Source: Colletes latitarsis (lineage: Eukaryota > Arthropoda > Insecta > Hymenoptera > Colletidae). From it: a DNA stretch of 64,000 nucleotides. Made by a program: the position numbers and the translations under genes. Location of the stretch: the NCBI RefSeq assembly GCF_051014445.1, contig NW_027488366.1, positions 11,922,001 to 11,986,000 of the forward strand, read 5' to 3'. The notes beneath the pieces were generated by a model. That model made no database searches and had not been told where the DNA came from. It saw only the letters and a list, made by a program, of their open reading frames with translations. Below, one piece after another: positions 13,301 through 24,129 of the stretch (the stretch's first letter is position 1; each line of letters begins with the position of its first letter).

Positions 13301-15059
13301 AGTGGTACCACACTGAAACATTCAATGGAACCTGGTCTGGATAAATATTTTAGAGGATAACGCATGTTAGGTCTGGGTTAGGTCTAGGAATTGCCCTCAT
13401 CAGGCTTATTCTTTCGCATATGTCTCATACATGATGGCTAGATCCTGGGCTTTTTCTTGATCGCATCACGTAGTAATGAAGTACAACACTGAAACAGTCA
13501 CTTAAACCTGGTTTCCATCAATATCTTAGAGGACAACGCAAGTTAGGTCTGGGATAGGTCTGAAATTTGCCCTCATCAGGCTCATACTTTCGCGTTTTTC
13601 ACATACTTGTTGAACAGATCCTGGGTTTTTTCTGGTTTGGATCACGTAGTAGTGTGGTACCACACTGAAACAGTCCATTAAACCTGGTTGCGGTCAATAT
13701 TTTAGAGGATAACGCATGTTAGGTCTGGGTTAGCTCTAGGATTTGCCCTCATCAGGCTCATTGTTTCGCATATTTCTCAAACTTCATGGCTAGATCCTGG
13801 GCTTTTTCTGGATTGCATCACGCAGTAATGTGGTACCACACTGAAACATTCAATTAAACCTGGTCTTGATAAATATTTTAGAGGATAACGCATGTTAGGT
13901 CTGGGTTAGGTCAAGTATTTGCTCTCATCAGACACATACTTTCGCACCCTTCACATACTCGTTGACCAGATCCTGGGTTATTTTCTGGTTTGCATCACGT
14001 AGTAATGTGGTACCACACTGAAACATTCAATTAAACCTCGTCTTGATAAATATTTTAGAGGATAACGCATGTTAGGTCTGGGTTAGGTCTAGTATTTGCT
14101 CTCATCAGACTCATACTTTCGCACCCTTCACATACTCGTTGACCAGATCCTGGGTTATTTTCTGGTTTGGATCACATAGTAATATGGTACCACACTGAAA
14201 CAGTCGATAAAACCAGGTTTCGGTCAATATTTTTGAAGATAACGCATGTTAGGTCTAGATTAGGCCTGGGATTTGCCCTCATCAGGGTCATACTGCCGCA
14301 GTTTTAACATACTTGTTGAACGGATCCTGGGTTTTTTCTGGTTTGGTTCACGTAGTAATGTGGTACCACACTGAAACATTCAATTAAACCTGGTCTTGAT
14401 AAATATTTTAGAGGATAACGCATGTTAGGTTTGGGTTAGGTCTAGGATTTGCCCTCATTAGGCTCATACTTTCGCATATTTCTCAAACTTGATGGCTAGA
14501 TCCTGGGCTGTTTCTGGATTGTATCACGTAGTAATGTGGTACCACGCTGAAACAGTCGACTAAACCTGGTTTCGATCAATATTTTAGAGGATAACGCAAG
14601 TTAAGTCTGGGATAGGTCTGGGATTTGACCTCATCAGACTCATACTTTCGCGTTTTTCACATACTTGTTGAACAGATCCTGGGTTTTTTCTGGTTTGGAT
14701 CACGTAGTAGTGTGGTACCACACTGAAACAGTCCATTAAACCTGGTTGCGATCAATGTTTTAGAGGATAACGCATGTTAGGTCTGGGTTAGGTCTAGTAT
14801 TTGCCCTCATCAGGCTCATTCTTTCGCATATTTCTCAAACTTGATGGCTAGATCCTGGGCTTTTTCTGGATTGCATCACGTAGTAATGTAGTACCACACT
14901 GAAACATTCAATTAAACCTGGTCTTGATAAATATTTCAGAGGATAACGCATGTTAGGTCTGGGTTAGGTCTAGGATTTGCACTCATCAGGCTCATACTTT
15001 CGCATATTTCTCATACTTCATGGCTAGATCCTGGGCTTTTTCTGGATTGCATCACGTAA
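10370..15059. repeat. ~815-bp block at 10370-11185 copied at 14244-15059
   Basis: Offset 3874 (22 monomers plus 2). The block contains the C monomer with TACTGCCGCAG, TTAGGTTTGGG, GTCGACTAAACC, GATCAATGTTTTAGAGG and AATATTTCAGAGG. All of these rare readings occur in the same order in both copies. The sequence between them is unrelated in monomer order. Confidence 0.82.
12135..12310 (+). repeat. Reference monomer, family C (GCAGTTTTAACAT core)
   Basis: This is a rarer monomer with CCGGGTCATACTGTCGCAG (usually AGGGTCATACTG) followed by TTTTAACATACTTGTTG in place of the A core, and GGTTCACG instead of GGATCACG. Other copies lie near 363, 1770, 10385 and 14265, usually next to a TTAGGTTTGGG-type monomer, so it travels as part of a small multimer. 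It occurs only in 1-15 kb, apart from its later derivative, family D. Confidence 0.85.
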
Positions 15060-16375
15060 TAATGTGGTACCAGGCTGAAACAGTCAATTAAACCTGGTTT
15101 CGATCAATATGTTAGAGGATAACGCAAGTTAGGTCTGGGATAGGTCTAGGATTTGCCCTCATCAGGCTCTTACTTTCGCATATTTCTCATACTTCATGGC
15201 TAGATCCTGGGCTATTTCTGGATTGGATCTCGTAGTAAAGTGGTACCACACTGAAACATTCAATGGAACCTGGTCTGGATAAATATTTTAGAGGATAACG
15301 CATGTTAGGTCTGGGTTAGGTCTAGGATTTGCCCTCATCAGGCTCATTCTTTCGCATATTTCTCATACTTGATGGCTAGATCCTGGGCTTTTTCTGGATT
15401 GCATCACGTAATAATGTGGTACCACGCTGAAACAGTCAATTAAACCTGGTTTCGATCAATATGTTAGAGGATAACGCAAGTTAGGTCTGGGATAGGTCTG
15501 GGATTTGACCTCATCAGACTCATACTTTCGCGTTTTTCACATACTTGTTGAACAGATCCTGGGTTTTTTCTGGTTTGGATCACGTAGTAGTGTGGTACCA
15601 CACGGAAACAGTCCATTAAACCTGGTTGCGATCAATATTTTAGAAGATAACGCATGTTAGGTCTGGGTTAGGTCTAGGATTTGCCCTCATCAGGCTCATA
15701 CTTTCGCATATTTCTCATACCTCATGGCTAGATCCTGGGCTATTTCTGGATTGGATCTCGTAGTAAAGTGGTACCACACTGAAACATTCAATGGAACCTG
15801 GTCTGGATAAATATTTTAGAGGATAACGCATGTTAGGTCTGGGTTAGGTCTAGGAATTGCCCTCATCAGGCTTATTCTTTCGCATATGTCTCATACATGA
15901 TGGCTAGATCCTGGGCTTTTTCTTGATCGCATCACGTAGTAATGAAGTACAACACTGAAACAGTCACTTAAACCTGGTTTCCATCAATATCTTAGAGGAC
16001 AACGCAAGTTAGGTCTGGGATAGGTCTGAAATTTGCCCTCATCAGGCTCATACTTTCGCGTTTTTCACATACTTGTTGAACAGATCCTGGGTTTTTTCTG
16101 GTTTGGATCACGTAGTAGTGTGGTACCACACTGAAACAGTCCATTAAACCTGGTTGCGGTCAATATTTTAGAGGATAACGCATGTTAGGTCTGGGTTAGC
16201 TCTAGGATTTGCCCTCATCAGGCTCATTGTTTCGCATATTTCTCAAACTTCATGGCTAGATCCTGGGCTTTTTCTGGATTGCATCACGTAGTAATGTGGT
16301 ACCACACTGAAACATTCAATTAAACCTCGTCTTGATAAATATTTTAGAGGATAACGCATGTTAGGTCTGGGTTAG
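13010..16375. repeat. 14-monomer offset duplication (13010-13990 and 15476-16375)
   Basis: Offset 2466. Both copies hold the M monomer (13390, 15856), GGTTGCGGTCA, TTAGCTCTAGG and the rare CTCATTGTTTCGC reading. Further right the offset becomes 2289, one monomer less, because the first copy has two successive GTATTTGCTCTCATCAG monomers (near 13916 and 14092) and the second only one. This is a direct view of single-monomer gain or loss. Confidence 0.82.
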
Positions 16376-18235
16376 GTCTAGTATTTGCTCTCATCAGACT
16401 CATACTTTCGCACCCTTCACATACTCGTTGACCAGATCCTGGGTTATTTTCTGGTTTGGATCACATAGTAATATGGTACCACACTGAAACAGTCGATTAA
16501 ACCAGGTTTCGGTCAATATTTTTGAAGATAACGCATGTTAGGTCTAGATTAGGCCTGGGATTTTCACTCATCAGACTCATACTTTCGCATTCTTCACATA
16601 CTCGTTGAACAGATCCTGGGTTATTTTCTGGTTTGGATCACATAGTAATGTGGTACCACACTGAAACAGTCGATTATACCAGGTTTCGATCAATATTTTT
16701 GAGGATAACGCATGTTAGGTCTAGGTTAGGCCTGGGATTTTCACTCATCAGGCTCATACTTTCGCATTCTTCGCATACTTGTTGTACGGATCCTGGGTTT
16801 TTTCTGGTTTGGATCACGTAGTAATGTGGGACCACACTGAAACAGTCAATTAAACCAGGTTTCGATCAATATTTTTGAGAATAATACATGTTAGGTCTAG
16901 GTTAGGTCTGGGATTTGCTCTCATCAGGCTCATTCTTTCGCATATTTCTCATAGTTGATGGCTAGATGCTGGGCTTTTTCTGGATTGCATCACGTAGTAA
17001 TGAAGTACAACACAGAAACAGTCAATTAAACCTGGTTTCCATCAATATCTTAGAGGACAACGCAAGTTAGGTCTGGGATAGGTCTGGGATTTGCCCTCAT
17101 CAGGCTCATACTTTCGCGTTTTTCACATACATGTTGAACAGATCCTGGGTTTTTTCTGGTTTGGATCACGTAGTAGTGTGGTACCACACTGAAACAGTCC
17201 ATTAAACCTGGTTTGGATCAATATTTTAGAGGATAACGCATGTTAGGTCTAGGTTAGGTCGGGGATTTTCACTCATCAGACACATACTTTCGCATTCTTC
17301 ACATACTTGTCGTACGGATCCCGGGTTTTTTCTGGTTTGGATCACGTAGTAATGTGGGACCACACTGAAACAGTCAATTAAACCTGGTTTCGATCAATAT
17401 TTTTGAGAATTAGACATGTTAGGTCTAGGTTAGGTCTTGGATTTGCTCTCATCAGGCTCATTCTTTCGCATATTTCTCATACTTGATGGCTAGATGCTGG
17501 GCTTTTTCTGGATTGCATCACGTAGTAATGAAGTACAACACAGAAACAGTCAATTAAACCTGATTTCCATCAATGTCTTAGAGGACAACGCAAGTTAGGT
17601 CTGGGATAGGTCTGGGATTTGCCCTCATCAGGCTCATACTTTCGCGTTTTTCACATACATGTTGAACAGATCCTGGGTTTTTTCTGGTTTGGATCACGTA
17701 GTAGTGTGGTACCACACTGAAACAGTCCATTAAACCTGGTTTGGATCAATATTTTAGAGGATAACGCATGTTAGGTCTAGGTTAGTTCGGGGATTTTCAC
17801 TCATCAGACTCATACTTTCGCATTCTTCACATACTTGTTGAACGGATCCTGGGTTTTTTCTGGTTTGGATCACGTAGTAATGTGGTACCACACTGAAACA
17901 GTCGATTAAACCTGGTTTCGATCAATATTTTAGAGGATAACGCATGTTAGGTCTAGGTTAGCCGTGGGATTTTCACTCATCAGACTCATACTTTTGCGTT
18001 TTTCACATACTTGTTGAACAGATCCTGGGTTTTTTCTGGTTTGGATCACGTAGTAGTGTGGTACCACACTGAAACAGTCCATTAAACCTGGTTTGGATCA
18101 ATATTTTAGAGGATAACGCATGTTAGGTCTAGGTTAGGTCTGGGATTTTCACTCATCAGACTCATACTTTCGCATTCTTCACGTACTTGTTGTACGGATC
18201 CTGGGTTTTTTCTGGTTTGGATCACGTAGTAATGT
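15830..18235. repeat. ~2.4-kb block copied at 27804-30209
   Basis: The offset stays at 11,974 bp throughout, so I see no net indel over about 13.7 monomers. Shared landmarks are M, TGAAATTTGCC, GGTTGCGGTCA, the CATAGTAATATGG monomer, TAGATTAGGCC (16546/28519), GATTATACCAGG and CCCGGGTTTTTT. I noticed only scattered single-base differences, for example ATAGGTCTG against ATAGGACTG, CATTGTTTCG against CATTCTTTCG, and ATACATGTTG against ATACCTGTTG. Confidence 0.85.
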
Positions 18236-18650
18236 GGGACCACACTGAAACATTCAATTAAACCTGGTTTCGATCAATATTTTTGAGAATAATACATGTT
18301 AGGTCTAGGTTAGGTCTGGGATTTGCTCTCATCAGGCTCATTCTTTCGCATATTTCTCATACTTGATGGCTAGATGCTGGGCTTTTTCAGGATTGCATCA
18401 CGTAGTAATGAAGTACAACACAGAAACAGTCAATTAAACCTGGTTTCCATCAATATCTTAGAGGCCAACGCAAGTTAGGTCTGGGATAGGTCTGGGATTT
18501 GCCCTCATCAGGATCATACTTTCGCGTTTTTCACATACATGTTGAACAGATCCTGGGTTTTTTCTGATTTGGATCACGTAGTAGTATGGTACCACACTGA
18601 AACAGTCCATTAAACCTGGTTTGGATCAATATTTTAGAGGATAACGCATG

Positions 18651-18672
18651 TTAGGTCTAGGTTAGGTCTGGG
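18651..18672 (+). repeat. 11-bp internal direct duplication (TTAGG box)
   Basis: TTAGGTCTAGG at 18651-18661 is followed directly by TTAGGTCTGGG at 18662-18672, differing at one position. Nearly every monomer has an equivalent pair; the second unit often reads ATAGGTCTGGG or TTAGGCCTGGG. One monomer at 56725 has lost exactly one 11-bp unit, which shows that the pair behaves as a small tandem repeat. Confidence 0.9.
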
Positions 18673-18826
18673 ATTTTCACTCATCAGACTCATACTTTCG
18701 CATTCTTCACATACTTGTTGAACGGATCCTGGGTTTTTTCTGGTTTGGATCACGTAGTAATGTGGTACCACACTGAAACAGTCGATTAAACCTGGTTTCG
18801 ATCAATATTTTAGAGGAGAACGCATG
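18651..18826 (+). repeat. Reference monomer, family A (176 bp)
   Basis: This is a representative of the commonest family between 16 and 44 kb. From the TTAGG box it reads: 11-bp duplication, GGGATTTTCACTCATCAG, CTCATACTTTCGCATTC, TTCACATACTTGTTGAAC, a BamHI-type GGATCC, a T6 run, TCTGGTTTGGATCACG, TAGTAATGTGGTACCACA, and the shared tail TTAAACCTGG plus TCAATATTTTAGAGG. Variants have TTGTACGG, TCGTACGGATCCCGGG or ATGTTGAACAG in the core, GCGTTTTTCACATAC instead of GCATTCTTCACATAC, and GTGTGG, GTATGG or GTGGGACC at the dyad. Confidence 0.93.
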
Positions 18827-21800
18827 TTAGGTCTAGGTTAGCCCTGGGATTTTCACTCATCAGACTCATACTTTTGCGTTTTTCACATACTTGTTGAACA
18901 GATCCTGGGTTTTTTCTGATTTGGATCACGTAGTAGTGTGGTACCACACTGAAACAGTCCATTAAACCTGGTTGCGGTCAATATTTTAGAGGATAACGCA
19001 TGTTAGGTCTGGGTTAGCTCTAGGATTTGCCCTCATCAGGCTCATTCTTTCGCATATGTCTCAAACTTCATGGCTAGATCCTGGGCTTTTTCTGGATTGC
19101 ATCACGTAGTAATGTGGTACCACACTGAAACATTCAATTAAACCTGGTCTTGATAAATATTTTAGAGGATAACGCATGTAAGGTCTGGGTTAGGTCTAGT
19201 ATTTGCTCTCATCAGACTCATACTTTCGCATTCTTCACATACTTGTTGAACGGATCCTGGGTTTTTTCTTGTTTGGATCATGTAGTAATGTGGGACCACA
19301 CTGAAACAGTCAATTAAACCTGGTTTCGATCAATATTTTAGAGAATAATTCATGTTAGGTCTAGGTTAGGTCTGGGATTTGCTCTTATCAGGATCATTCT
19401 TTCGCATATTTCTCATACTTGATGGCTAGATGCTGGGCTTTTTCAGGATTGCATCACGTAGTAATGAAGTACAACACAGAAACAGTCAATTAAACCTGGT
19501 TTCCATCAATATTTTAGAGGAGAACGCAAGTTAGGTCTGGGATAGATCTGGGATTCGTCCTAATCAGGCTCATACTTTCGCGTTTTTCACATACTTGTTG
19601 AACAGATCCTGGGTTTTTTCCGGTTTGGATCACGTAGTAATGTGGTACCACACTGAAACATTCAATTAAACCTGGTCTTGATAAATATTTTAGAGGATAA
19701 CGCATGTTAGGTCTGGGTTAGGTCTAGTATTTGCTCTCATCAGACTCATACTTTCGCACCCTTCACATACTCGTTGACCAGATCCTGGGTTATTTTCTGG
19801 TTTGGATCACATAGTAATATGGTACCACACTGAAACAGTCGATTAAACCAGGTTTCGGTCAATATTTTTGAAGATAACGCATGTTAGGTCTAGATTAGGC
19901 CTGGGATTTTCACTCATCAGACTCATACTTTCGCATTCTTCACATACATGTTGAACAGATCCTGGGTTTTTTCTGGTTTGGATCACGTAGTAGTGTGGTA
20001 CCACACTGAAACAGTCCATTAAACCTGGTTTGGATCAATATTTTAGAGGATAACGCATGTTAGGTCTAGGTTAGGTCGGGGATTTTCACTCATCAGACAC
20101 ATACTTTCGCATTCTTCACATACTTGTCGTACGGATCCCGGGTTTTTTCTGGTTTGGATCACGTAGTAATGTGGGACCACACTGAAACAGTCAATTAAAC
20201 CTGGTTTCGATCAATATTTTTGAGAATTAGACATGTTAGGTCTAGGTTAGGTCTTGGATTTGCTCTCATCAGGCTCATTCTTTCGCATATTTCTCATACT
20301 TGATGGCTAGATGCTGGGCTTTTTCTGGATTGCATCACGTAGTAATGAAGTACAACACAGAAACAGTCAATTAAACCTGATTTCCATCAATGTCTTAGAG
20401 GACAACGCAAGTTAGGTCTGGGATAGGTCTGGGATTTGCCCTCATCAGGCTCATACTTTCGCGTTTTTCACATACATGTTGAACAGATCCTGGGTTTTTT
20501 CTGGTTTGGATCACGTAGTAGTGTGGTAGCACACTGAAACAGTCCATTAAACCTGGTTTGGATCAATATTTTAGAGGATAACGCATGTTAGGTCTAGGTT
20601 AGTTCGGGGATTTTCACTCATCAGACTCATACTTTCGCATTCTTCACATACTTGTTGAACGGATCCTGGGTTTTTTCTGGTTTGGATCACGTAGTAATGT
20701 GGTACCACACTGAAACAGTCGATTAAACCTGGTTTCGATCAATATTTTAGAGGATAACGCATGTTAGGTCTAGGTTAGCCGTGGGATTTTCACTCATCAG
20801 ACTCATACTTTTGCGTTTTTCACATACTTGTTGAACAGATCCTGGGTTTTTTCTGGTTTGGATCACGTAGTAGTGTGGTACCACACTGAAACAGTCCATT
20901 AAACCTGGTTTGGATCAATATTTTAGAGGATAACGCATGTTAGGTCTAGGTTAGGTCTGGGATTTTCACTCATCAGACTCATACTTTCGCATTCTTCACA
21001 TACTTGTTGTACGGATCCTGGGTTTTTTCTGGTTTGGATCACGTAGTAATGTGGGACCACACTGAAACATTCAATTAAACCTGGTTTCGATCAATATTTT
21101 TGAGAATAATACATGTTAGGTCTAGGTTAGGTCTGGGATTTGCTCTCATCAGGCTCATTCTTTCGCATATTTCTCATACTTGATGGCTAGATGCAGGGCT
21201 TTTTCTGGATGGTATCACGTAGTAATGAAGTACAACACAGAAACAGTCAATTAAACCTGGTTTCCTTCAATATCTTAGAGGACAACGCAAGTCAGGTCTG
21301 GGATAGGTCTGGGATTTGCCCTCATCAGGCTCCTACTTTCGCGTTTTTCACATACATGTTGAACAGATCCTTGGTTTTTTCTGGTGTGGATCACGTAGTA
21401 GTATGGTACCACACTGAAACAGTCCATTAAACCTGGTTTGGATCAATATTTTAGAGGATAACGCATGTTAGGTCTAGGTTAGGTCTGGGATTTGCACTCA
21501 TCAGGCTCATTCTTTCGCATATTTCTCATACTTGATGGCTAGATGCTGGGCTTTTTCTGGATGGTATCACGTAGTAATGAAGTACAACACAGAAACAGTC
21601 AATTAAACCTGGTTTCCATGAATATTTTAGAGGACAACGCAAGTTAGGTCTGGGATAGATCTGGGATTCGCCCTAATCAGGCTCATACTTTCGCGTTTTT
21701 CACATACTTGTTGAACAGATCCTGGGTTTTTTCCGGTTTGGATCACGTAGTAATGTGGTACCACACTGAAACTGTCGATTAAACCTGGTTTCGATCAATT

Positions 21801-24129
21801 TTTTAGAGGATAACGCATGTTAGGTCTGGAATAGGTCTGGGATTTGACCTCGTCAGACTCATTCTTTCGCACCCTTCACATACTCGTTGATCAGATCCTG
21901 GGTTATTTTCTGGTTTGGATCACATAGTAATATGGTACCACACTGAAACAGTCGATTAAACCAGGTTTCGGTCAATAATTTTGAAGATGACGCATGTTAG
22001 GTCTAGATTAGGCCTGGGATTTTCACTCATCAGACTCATACTTTCGCATTCTTCACATACTCGTTGAACAGATCCTGGGTTATTTTCTGGTTTGGATCAC
22101 ATAGTAATGTGGTACCACACTGAAACAGTCGATTATACCATGTTTCGATCAATATTTTTGAGGATAACGCATGTTAGGTCTAGGTTAGGCCTGGGATTTT
22201 CACTCATCAGGCTCATTCTTTCGCATATTTCTCATACTTGATGGCTAGATGCTGGGCTTTTTCAGGATTGCATCACGTAGTAATGAAGTACAACACAGAA
22301 ACAGTCAATTAAACCTGGTTTCCGTCAATATCTTAGAGGACAACGCAAGTTAGGTCTGGGATAGGTCTGGGATTTGCCCTCATCAGGCTCATACTTTCGC
22401 GTTTTTCACATACATGTTGAACAGATCCTGGGTTTTTTCTGATTTGGATCACGTAGTAGTATGGTACCACACAGAAACAGTCCATTAAACCTGGTTTGGA
22501 TCAATATTTTAGAGGATAACGCATGTTAGGTCTAGGTTAGGTCGGGGATTTTCACTCATCAGACTCATACTTTCGCATTCTTCACATACTTGTTGAACAG
22601 ATCCTGGGTTTTTTCTGATTTGGATCACGTAGTAGTGTAGTACCACACTGAAACAGTCCATTAAACCTGGTTGCGGTCAATATTTTAGAGGATAACGCAT
22701 GTTAGGTCTGGGTTAGCTCTAGGATTTGCCCTCATCAGGCTCATTCTTTCGCATATGTCTCAAACTTCATGGCTAGATCCTGGGCTTTTTCTGGATTGCA
22801 TCACGTAGTAATGTGGTACCACACTGAAACATTCAATTAAACCTGGTCTTGATAAATATTTTAGAGGATAACGCATGTAAGGTCTAGGTTAGGTCTGGGA
22901 TTTTCACTCATCAGACTCATACTTTCGCATTCTTCACAAACTTGTTGAACGGATCCTGGGTTTTTTCTGGTTTGGATCACGTAGTAGTGTGGTACCGCAC
23001 TGAAACAGTCCATTAAACCTGGTTTGGATCAATATTTTAGAGGATAACGCATGTTAGGTCTAGGTTAGTTCGGGGATTTTCACTCATCAGACTCATACTT
23101 TCGCATTCTTCGCATACTTGTTGTACGGATCCTGGGTTTTTTCTGCTTTGGATCACGTAGTAATGTGGGACCACACTGAAACAGTCAATTAAACCAGGTT
23201 TCGATCAATATTTTTGAGAATAATACATGTTAGGTCTAGGTTAGGTCTGGGATTTGCTCTCATCAGGCTCATTCTTTCGCATATTTCTCATACTTGATGG
23301 CTAGATGCTGGGCTTTTTCAGGATTGCATCACGTAGTAATGAAGTACAACACAGAAACAGTCAATTAAACCTGGTTTCCATCAATATCTTAGAGGACAAC
23401 GCAAGTTAGGTCTAGGTTAGGTCTGGGATTTTCACTCACCAGACTCATACTTTCGCATTCTTCACAAACTTGTTGAACGGATCCTGGGTTTTTTCTGGTT
23501 TGGATCACGTAGTAGTGTGGTACCGCACTGAAACAGTCCATTAAACCTGGTTTGGATCAATATTTTAGAGGATAACGCATGTTAGGTCTAGGTTAGTTCG
23601 GGGATTTTCACTCATCAGACTCATACTTTCGCCTTCTTCACATACTTGTTGACCGGATCCTGGGTTTTTTCTGGTTTGGATCACGTAGTAATGTGGTACC
23701 ACACTGAAGCAGTCGATTAAACCTGGTTTCGATCAATATTTTAGAGGATAACGCATGTTAGGTCTAGGTTAGCCCTGGGATTTTCACTCATCAGACTCAT
23801 ACTTTTGCGTTTTTCACATACTTGTTGAACAGATCCTGGGTTTTTTCTGGTTTGGATCACGTAGTAGTGTGGTACCACACTGAAACAGTCCATTAAACCT
23901 GGTTTGGATCAATATTTTAGAGGATAACGCATGTTAGGTCTAGGTTAGGTCTGGGATTTTCACTCATCAGACTCATACTTTCGCATTCTTCACATAGTTG
24001 TTGAACAGATCCTGGGTTTTTTCTGGTGTGGATCACGTAGTAGTATGGTACCACACTGAAACAGTCCATTAAACCTGGTTTGGATCAATATTTTAGAGGA
24101 TAACGCATGTTAGGTCTAGGTTAGGTCTG

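Larger units (their letters stand above)
1..15829. repeat. Domain 1: mixed A/B/C monomers, irregular HORs
   Basis: This part is rich in B monomers and holds all the C monomers. Several monomers are 175 bp because of a lost T in GCGTTTTCACAT, so spacings here are often one base short of a multiple of 176. Multi-monomer blocks recur but with added or missing monomers, so there is no single clean period. No gene or unique sequence is seen. Confidence 0.88.
18480..19510. repeat. ~1.0-kb block copied at 33270-34300 and again 1936 bp later
   Basis: Offset 14,790 to the first downstream copy. Shared rare readings are GAGGAGAACGCATG, TTTTTTCTGATTTGG, CATGTAAGGTCTGGG, GGATCATGTAGTAATG, GCTCTTATCAGGATC and TTTTTCAGGATTGC. 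The downstream copies lie inside the 11-monomer unit, so this block is probably an older source or relative of that unit. Confidence 0.8.
17128..21202. repeat. ~1.26-kb block at 17128-18385 copied at 19945-21202
   Basis: Offset 2817 (16 monomers plus 1). Both copies contain TCGTACGGATCCCGGG, GAGAATTAGACATG, ACCTGATTTCCATC, AATGTCTTAG and GTTAGCCGTGGG in the same order. One clear difference is GGTAGCACAC at 20526 for GGTACCACAC. The same block also recurs near 29.1-30.2 kb, so at least three copies exist. Confidence 0.85.
15830..24100. repeat. Domain 2: transition to A-rich satellite
   Basis: From here family A dominates and the B monomers switch from GATCCTGGGC to GATGCTGGGC. Private readings such as TCGTACGGATCCCGGG, GAGAATTAGACATG and GTTAGCCGTGGG appear. 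About 47 monomers are present. No gene or unique insertion is seen. Confidence 0.85.

Noticed and set aside
13000..17000. Apparent switch of open frames from the minus strand (left) to the plus strand (right), suggesting an inversion
   Set aside because: The monomers read in the same direction on both sides, for example TTAGG boxes and GGATCACG. The change reflects which monomer variants keep a frame open, not an inversion.
17311..17325. Transposon or integration site at CGTACGGATCCCGGG
   Set aside because: It is a point-mutation variant of TGAACGGATCCTGGG at the same place in the monomer, shared by copies at 20128 and near 25937, 26467 and 29285. No inserted DNA or target-site duplication accompanies it.
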